Positions 7,755 to 12,100 of a stretch of DNA of 12,100 nucleotides are shown here, in pieces. Origin of the DNA: Hyphomicrobiales bacterium (GTDB lineage Bacteria; Pseudomonadota; Alphaproteobacteria; Rhizobiales; Beijerinckiaceae); assembly GCA_900299065.1 (NCBI GenBank), contig OMIJ01000133.1, forward strand, positions 1 to 12,100, in the 5' to 3' direction. A program made the translations under genes and the position numbers. The notes under the pieces are model-generated. The model saw only the letters and a list, made by a program, of their open reading frames with translations, was not told the origin of the DNA and searched no databases. How positions within the stretch are numbered: the first letter of the stretch is position 1; each line of letters starts with the position of its first letter.

Positions 7755-7789
7755 GCTTAACCTGTCTGCTTTCAGCAGACAGGTTAAGC
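7755..7789. terminator. Perfect 16-bp hairpin between convergent genes, probable bidirectional terminator
   Basis: GCTTAACCTGTCTGCT at 7755-7770 pairs exactly with 7774-7789 around a 3-base TTC loop. It lies between the methyltransferase stop (7714) and the aspS stop (7807), where both transcripts end. Neither strand has a U-run directly after the stem, so it is not a textbook intrinsic terminator. It may act as a 3'-end stabiliser or a factor-assisted stop. Confidence 0.6.
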
Positions 7790-7806
7790 CCCAGCTTTGG
7801 ATTGAT

Positions 7807-9573
7807 CTATTCAGGCTTGTTGACGCGCAAATGCAATTCTCGCAATTGCTTGGGCGTTGGCTCTGACGGCGCTCCCATTAACAGATCTTCAGCGCGCTGG
7901 TTCATCGGGAAGAGAGCCACTTCGCGCAAATTCTGTTCATTGGCCATTAGCATGATAATGCGGTCGACGCCGGCGGCCATGCCGCCATGGGGCGGGGCGC
8001 CATATTGGAAGGCGCGATACATGCCGCCAAAGCGATCGACCACGGTTTGCTCGCTATAGCCCGCAATTTCGAAGGCTTTCACCATAGCGGCTGGCTTGTG
8101 GTTGCGAATGCCGCCCGAGGCAATCTCATAGCCATTGCAAGCAATGTCATATTGGAAGGCCTTAATGGTGAGCGGATCTTGCGTGGTGAGCGCATCCAGC
8201 CCGCCTTGTGGCATTGAGAAGGGATTGTGCGAGAAATCGACCTTCTTCTCATCCTCATTCCATTCGAACATGGGGAAATCGACAATCCAAGCGAGTTCGA
8301 ACCGGTTTTCATCAATCAGATTGAGTTCTTTGCCTGCTTTGGTGCGCGCATCGCCGGCAAAGCGCACAAATTTTTGCGGATCACCGGCCACAAAGAAAGC
8401 GGCATCGCCAGCGCCAAGGCCAAGCTGCGCACGAATGGCTTCGGTGCGCTCGGGGCCAATATTATTGGCAATAGGGCCAGCAGCGCCATCCTCGCGCCAG
8501 AAGATATAGCCAAGGCCGGGCTGGCCTTCGCTTTGGGCCCAGCTGTTCATGCGATCACAGAAGGTGCGGCTGCCGCCAGTTTTGGCGGGAATGGCCCAGA
8601 CCTGATTGCCGGATGTTTCCAGCATGCGGGCAAAAACTTTGAAGTTGGAGCCTGCAAAATGTGTCGAGACATCCTGCATGATGATGGGATTGCGCAGATC
8701 GGGTTTGTCGGAGCCATATTTCTGCAAGGCCTCAGCGTAAGGAATGCGCGGCCATTTTTTGGTCACCGGGCGGCCCGAGCCAAATTTCTCAAAAACGCCA
8801 GTGATGACAGGCTCAATGGCATTGAACACATCTTCTTGCGTGACAAAGCTCATTTCCAAATCAAGCTGATAGAATTCACCCGGTAGGCGATCAGCGCGTG
8901 GATCTTCATCGCGAAAACAGGGGGCGATTTGGAAATAACGATCAAAGCCTGCCATCATCAGTAATTGCTTATATTGCTGCGGGGCCTGTGGCAGAGCGTA
9001 AAACGTGCCGGGATGCAGACGCGAAGGCACGAGGAAATCGCGGGCACCTTCGGGCGAAGAAGCAGTAAGAATGGGTGTGTTAAATTCGTTGAAGCCTGCA
9101 CCCTTCATTGCTGTGCGCAACCAGTCGATGATACCAATGCGCAGCATGATGTTTTTGTGCAGACGCTCGCGGCGCAGGTCGAGGAAGCGATATTTGAGCC
9201 TTGTCTCTTCGGGATAGTCCTGATCACCAAAGACGGGCAGAGGCAGTTCTGCTGCGGGGCCGAGGACCTCAGCATCAGTCACATAAAGCTCGATTGCGCC
9301 AGTGGGCATATCCGCATTTTCTGTGCCCTGGGGGCGGGCGCGTACTTTGCCATCGAGGCGCACAACCCATTCAGCGCGGAAGGTCTCGACGAGCTTGAAA
9401 GCAGGCGAATCCGGATCAATGACGCATTGGGTCATGCCATAATGATCGCGTAGATCAATGAAGAGCACGCCACCATGGTCGCGGATGCGATGGCACCAGC
9501 CCGACAGGCGAGCAATCTGACCATCATGGCTCTGGCGGAGGTCTCCGCAAGTCTGGGTACGATAGGCGTGCAT
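7807..9573 (-). CDS. aspS: Aspartyl-tRNA synthetase, probably non-discriminating (Asp/Asn)
   Basis: Class IIb aminoacyl-tRNA synthetase that charges tRNA-Asp with aspartate. The 588-residue length is normal for the bacterial type. An N-terminal OB-fold anticodon domain (1-~105) precedes motif 1 (about 143-167). Motif 2 (FRDEDPRADR at 220-229, continuing PGEFYQLDLE) follows. The bacterial GAD insertion domain follows, and then motif 3, GMAAGVDRIIML (531-542, with R538). In the OB-fold the sequence RIRDHGGVLF places His33 where discriminating enzymes such as E. coli AspRS have Leu (RRRDLGS). A histidine there is linked, from work on Pseudomonas aeruginosa AspRS, to acceptance of tRNA-Asn as well. 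That would imply a GatCAB amidotransferase and no AsnRS in this organism, an inference to be checked outside the window. AGGA lies about 11 nt before the ATG. The gene is divergent from the amidohydrolase operon. Confidence 0.97.
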   Translation of the reverse strand: MHAYRTQTCGDLRQSHDGQIARLSGWCHRIRDHGGVLFIDLRDHYGMTQCVIDPDSPAFKLVETFRAEWVVRLDGKVRARPQGTENADMPTGAIELYVTDAEVLGPAAELPLPVFGDQDYPEETRLKYRFLDLRRERLHKNIMLRIGIIDWLRTAMKGAGFNEFNTPILTASSPEGARDFLVPSRLHPGTFYALPQAPQQYKQLLMMAGFDRYFQIAPCFRDEDPRADRLPGEFYQLDLEMSFVTQEDVFNAIEPVITGVFEKFGSGRPVTKKWPRIPYAEALQKYGSDKPDLRNPIIMQDVSTHFAGSNFKVFARMLETSGNQVWAIPAKTGGSRTFCDRMNSWAQSEGQPGLGYIFWREDGAAGPIANNIGPERTEAIRAQLGLGAGDAAFFVAGDPQKFVRFAGDARTKAGKELNLIDENRFELAWIVDFPMFEWNEDEKKVDFSHNPFSMPQGGLDALTTQDPLTIKAFQYDIACNGYEIASGGIRNHKPAAMVKAFEIAGYSEQTVVDRFGGMYRAFQYGAPPHGGMAAGVDRIIMLMANEQNLREVALFPMNQRAEDLLMGAPSEPTPKQLRELHLRVNKPE

Positions 9574-9614
9574 GGATTCGTCTCGTCCTTCAAAATCTGA
9601 CGTTCATGTAGGGG

Positions 9615-9669
9615 AAAAAGCCTCTGGGGGGAAGGGCAAGAGGGGGCAATTCCTTGGCCGAGGCTTTTT
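9615..9669. repeat. 10-bp inverted repeat with T-runs in the aspS leader/intergenic region
   Basis: AAAAAGCCTC at 9615-9624 is the exact reverse complement of GAGGCTTTTT at 9660-9669, with a 35-base purine-rich spacer. On either strand the 3' arm ends in five Ts, giving a terminator-like layout, but the loop is long and the G/C part of the stem is only five pairs. It lies 42 bases before the aspS start codon, so it could be an attenuator in the aspS leader, a barrier between divergent transcripts, or chance. Confidence 0.35.
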
Positions 9670-9730
9670 GCCGCTTGAGGTCTAATCTGCCCCTTGCTCT
9701 TGGGAGCGGAGCTTGCGAAAATCGGTCTCT

Positions 9731-9735
9731 GGAGG
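9731..9735 (+). promoter_or_regulatory. Ribosome-binding site that sets the TTG start of the first amidohydrolase
   Basis: GGAGG is followed by five bases (CTGAT) and then an in-frame TTG at 9741, after which the conserved family N-terminus RAIDCDIHP begins. The frame stays open to another TTG at 9654, but that one has no comparable site, and the intervening 29 codons do not resemble the family. Confidence 0.65.
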
Positions 9736-9740
9736 CTGAT

Positions 9741-10793
9741 TTGCGTGCCATTGATTGCGATATCCACCCTTTTGTCCCGTCCTTGGGGGCGCTCGCCCCC
9801 TATATGGATGAATATTGGCGCGAAATGATCAGCGTTCGTGGCCTCGAGACGGTTGAATCGGCGTCCTATCCTATCAATTCTCCCTTAACCTGCCGTCCAG
9901 ACTGGCAGGCCAAGCCCCGACCTGCCTCCAGATTGGAGGATCTCGTCGGGCCCGTGTTTGATACAATGGGCGCGGATCTGGCCATTCTCAATCCGCTCTA
10001 TGGCATTCAGCTGATCATGAATGAGGATCAGGCTATTGCTTTTGCCCGGGCCTTGAATGATTGGATCAAGGCCGAATGGCTGGATCGAGATCGGCGTCTG
10101 CGCGCCTCCATCGTTGTCCCGACAAATAATGTTGAGCTGGCTGTTGAAGAGATAGAGCGCTGCGCAGCTGATCCACGCTTTGTGCAAGTGCTGTTTTTGT
10201 GCATGGGCGATGTGCCCATGGGGCGGCGTCATTTATGGCCGCTCTATGCAGCGGCGCAAAGGCATAAACTCACCATTGGAATTCATGCGGGCTCATCCTA
10301 CAAAAACCCGGTCACTTCCTTGGGCTGGCCGAGCTGGTATCTGGAGGATTACACCGATCAGGCGCAGGGGTTTCAATCAACTCTCACAAGCATGATCACA
10401 GAGGGCGTGTTTGCGCAATTTCCGGACTTACGTGTGGTTTGTCTGGAATCAGGTGTGTCTTGGTTGCCAGGCTTTATGTGGCGTCTCAACAAATTCTGGC
10501 GCGGACTTCGCTTCGAAGTGCCATGGGTGAAACAGGCGCCGCTCGATATTGTGCGCCAGCATGTGCGCTTTTCAATCCAGCCCTTTGATGCGCCGGATGA
10601 TCCCAAAATTGTTGAACGCCTGATGGGGCATTTTAATTCTGATGAAATGTTTCTCTATGCCTCTGATTTTCCGCATTGGCATTTTGATGGCAATGATCCC
10701 ATGCCGCCTGCCATTCCTGCAGCGATACGACATAAGATCATGGTCGATAATCCTTTGGCCAGTTATGAACGTCTGGGAGCTTTAGTCACATGA
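9741..10793 (+). CDS. Amidohydrolase-2 family metal-dependent hydrolase/decarboxylase (first of tandem pair)
   Basis: A TIM-barrel enzyme of the amidohydrolase-2 (COG2159, ACMSD-like) group, whose members hydrolyse or decarboxylate small cyclic and aromatic acids with a single metal ion. From the TTG at 9741 it has 350 residues. The N-terminal metal motif is D7-x-H9 (IDCDIHP) instead of the HxH of ACMSD; many members of this subgroup show the same change. Later candidate ligands are H182 in GIHAGSS and the acidic D309 in ASDFPHWHF with H312. LRVVCLESGVSWLPG contains E236, also strongly conserved. No signal peptide is present, so the enzyme is cytoplasmic. Its stop codon overlaps the start of the next gene (ATGA), showing translational coupling with a clear paralogue. 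The substrate is unknown. Confidence 0.87.
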   Translation: MRAIDCDIHPFVPSLGALAPYMDEYWREMISVRGLETVESASYPINSPLTCRPDWQAKPRPASRLEDLVGPVFDTMGADLAILNPLYGIQLIMNEDQAIAFARALNDWIKAEWLDRDRRLRASIVVPTNNVELAVEEIERCAADPRFVQVLFLCMGDVPMGRRHLWPLYAAAQRHKLTIGIHAGSSYKNPVTSLGWPSWYLEDYTDQAQGFQSTLTSMITEGVFAQFPDLRVVCLESGVSWLPGFMWRLNKFWRGLRFEVPWVKQAPLDIVRQHVRFSIQPFDAPDDPKIVERLMGHFNSDEMFLYASDFPHWHFDGNDPMPPAIPAAIRHKIMVDNPLASYERLGALVT

Positions 10794-11893
10794 GCTTGGA
10801 CACTCTGAACCCTGTCGCAGGCAAAGCCTCCAATCGTCTGGCGGTCATTGATGCGGATTTGCATCCGCAAGATACGATGGACGATTTCAAGCCCTATTTG
10901 GCGCAGCGTTGGTGGGACCATGTGCAAACTTATGGCGTGCGTCCGCGCTCGGGTTTGCTGGCAGGATCGAATTTTCCCAAAGGTCAGCCCATGGCGGCGC
11001 GGCGCGATTCCTGGCCAAAGTCGGGTGGCCTGCCTGGCTCTGATTTGCAGCTCATGCAAGAGCAATTCCTCGATTATTATGATGTCGATTATGGCATTTT
11101 GAATTATCTGCAACCCACAGGGCAGGGCATTCAAAATAACGAGCTGTCTGTGGCACTGGCGCATGCCATCAATGATTGTCATTTTGATCGCTGGATCAGC
11201 CGGGATTCGCGGCTCAAATCTTCCATCATTGTGCCTTATGAAGATGGCGCGGCGTCAGCGCGCGAGATTGAACGCTGCGCGGCCATGGGAGGCTTTGCGC
11301 AAGTTCAATATATGAGCCGCTTGGGTGAATTGCCTGGCAAGCAGCGCTATTGGCCGATCTATGAAGCGGCCAGTGCCTTTGACTTGCCGATTGGTATTCA
11401 CGCTTTTGGTTATAGCGGCTGGCCCAATACAAGTTCAGGCTGGGCATCTTATTACATTGAGGAAATGGCAGAGCATGCGACCTCTTCGCAGGCGCTATTG
11501 ACCAGCTTTGTTGTGGAAGGTGTTTTTGAGCGCTTTCCCAATCTCAAAGTGGTGATTGTCGAAGGCGGTATGGCCTGGTTACCAGCTTTGTGCTGGCGGC
11601 TGGATCGTAATTATAAAAGATTGCGCAGTGAAGTGCCGCATCTCAAACGCCTGCCTTCTGAATATATAAAAGAGAATATTTGGGTCTCGACGCAGCCCAT
11701 AGAAGAGCCGGATAATCCGCAAGATCTTCTTGATGTGATGAGCTGGATTGGCTTTGATCGGATCTTGTTCTCGAGCGATTATCCGCATTGGGATTTTGAT
11801 GATCCGCGCCATGCATTGCCAGCCGGCCTCGATCCTGTGGCGCGGCGGAATATTTTGTCGGAGAATGCCCGCAAGCTTTATCGCCTGCCTTAA
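10790..11893 (+). CDS. Amidohydrolase-2 family protein (second of tandem pair)
   Basis: A 367-residue paralogue of the preceding gene. By eye a large share of positions align, including SRDSRLKSSIIVP versus DRDRRLRASIVVP, the REIERCAA segment and the C-terminal SDYPHW box. The metal-site candidates are D23-x-H25 (IDADLHP), H204 (GIHAF), E258 (VIVEGGMAWLP) and D330/H333 (SSDYPHWDF). It has about 16 extra residues before the conserved core and a longer loop near 60-85 rich in Gly, Pro and Arg. It starts at ATG 10790, overlapping the upstream stop by four bases, so the two products are made together and may form a heteromer. No signal peptide is seen. The gene ends 24 bases before the convergent Rieske gene. 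The specific reaction cannot be assigned. Confidence 0.88.
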   Translation: MSLDTLNPVAGKASNRLAVIDADLHPQDTMDDFKPYLAQRWWDHVQTYGVRPRSGLLAGSNFPKGQPMAARRDSWPKSGGLPGSDLQLMQEQFLDYYDVDYGILNYLQPTGQGIQNNELSVALAHAINDCHFDRWISRDSRLKSSIIVPYEDGAASAREIERCAAMGGFAQVQYMSRLGELPGKQRYWPIYEAASAFDLPIGIHAFGYSGWPNTSSGWASYYIEEMAEHATSSQALLTSFVVEGVFERFPNLKVVIVEGGMAWLPALCWRLDRNYKRLRSEVPHLKRLPSEYIKENIWVSTQPIEEPDNPQDLLDVMSWIGFDRILFSSDYPHWDFDDPRHALPAGLDPVARRNILSENARKLYRLP

Positions 11894-11917
11894 AGGGCAG
11901 CTGCGTTCAACGCCAGT

Positions 11918-12100
11918 TTATTTTGGCAGGCTGATCACAATATTGCCAGCCTCAATGCGCACAGGCACGGGGCGCAGACGCACCTCTGGGTCTGTGGGAT
12001 GGCGGCCGGTGCGAATATCAAATTCAAAGCCATGCCAGGGGCAGATCACATTAACTTGTGTTTTGGAATAGACACGTCCCGCGCTCGTTTGATCAGCGGC
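11918..12100 (-). CDS. Rieske [2Fe-2S] domain protein, C-terminal 60 residues (N-terminus beyond window edge)
   Basis: An iron-sulfur electron-transfer protein or subunit. The visible minus-strand frame ends at TAA 11920-11918 and reads, in short, QVNVICPWHGFEFDIRTG, then a C-terminus of EAGNIVISLPK. C20 and H23 of the fragment form the second half of the Rieske cluster motif (CxxH). The first half (CxH) must lie outside the window. Because the 19 residues before C20 contain no histidine, the gap between the two halves is longer than the usual 15-17, implying an inserted loop as seen in some Rieske proteins. The protein ends soon after the domain, so it looks like a stand-alone ferredoxin-type or N-terminally extended protein rather than an oxygenase alpha subunit, which would continue with a catalytic domain. 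It converges on the amidohydrolase pair with a 24-base gap. Confidence 0.85.
   Translation of the reverse strand, partial: AADQTSAGRVYSKTQVNVICPWHGFEFDIRTGRHPTDPEVRLRPVPVRIEAGNIVISLPK

Noticed and set aside
8227..8886. A 219-codon plus-strand open frame inside aspS
   Set aside because: It lies wholly within the strongly conserved synthetase gene on the opposite strand, has no ribosome-binding site or recognisable motif, and is a by-product of codon use.
9654..9740. N-terminal extension of the first amidohydrolase from a TTG at 9654
   Set aside because: There is no ribosome-binding site there, the extension overlaps the 9615-9669 inverted repeat, and GGAGG with 5-base spacing fits the later TTG at 9741, where family similarity begins.
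1..12100. CRISPR arrays, transposases, phage genes, toxin-antitoxin pairs, tRNA or rRNA genes
   Set aside because: I looked for repeat arrays, integrase or transposase motifs and RNA gene signatures on both strands by eye and saw none; coding density and composition are even throughout.

Overview
The window reads as ordinary chromosomal sequence from an alphaproteobacterium, most likely of the Hyphomicrobiales (Rhizobiales) type. Pointers are an AspRS with the alphaproteobacterial motif 2 variant and a non-discriminating anticodon-binding residue, a YheS-like ABC-F protein near ndk, a Bug/TctC-type binding protein without its own permease, and an OxyR-class LysR regulator. The taxonomic call is inference; no rRNA or tRNA gene is visible.

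Left part (1-4.6 kb): an ABC-F translation ATPase gene runs leftward off the edge. A divergent gene encodes an exported Bug/TctC solute-binding protein. It converges on oxyR, whose product keeps both redox cysteines at the canonical positions 199 and 208 and whose promoter region is a perfect 17-bp inverted repeat. Upstream of oxyR on the same strand lies an unrecognised gene for a small single-pass membrane protein.

Middle (4.6-9.6 kb): rightward ndk (nucleoside diphosphate kinase) ends in a clear intrinsic terminator. It is followed by a GMC-family FAD oxidoreductase and by a COG4798-like methyltransferase that carries a signal peptide. The latter converges on aspS across a perfect 16-bp hairpin.

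Right part (9.6-12.1 kb): divergent from aspS is a two-gene operon (ATGA overlap) of paralogous amidohydrolase-2 (COG2159-type) metal-dependent hydrolases or decarboxylases. Converging on it from the right edge is the C-terminus of a Rieske [2Fe-2S] protein. The solute-binding protein, GMC dehydrogenase, paired amidohydrolases and Rieske protein are the kinds of genes found in accessory catabolism of small organic acids, alcohols or aromatics. They are interleaved with housekeeping genes (ABC-F, ndk, aspS), so one coordinated pathway cannot be claimed.

I found no CRISPR array, insertion sequence, phage gene or obvious defence or novel system. The points most worth following are the tandem amidohydrolase pair with its Rieske neighbour, the exported methyltransferase, and the oxyR palindrome.
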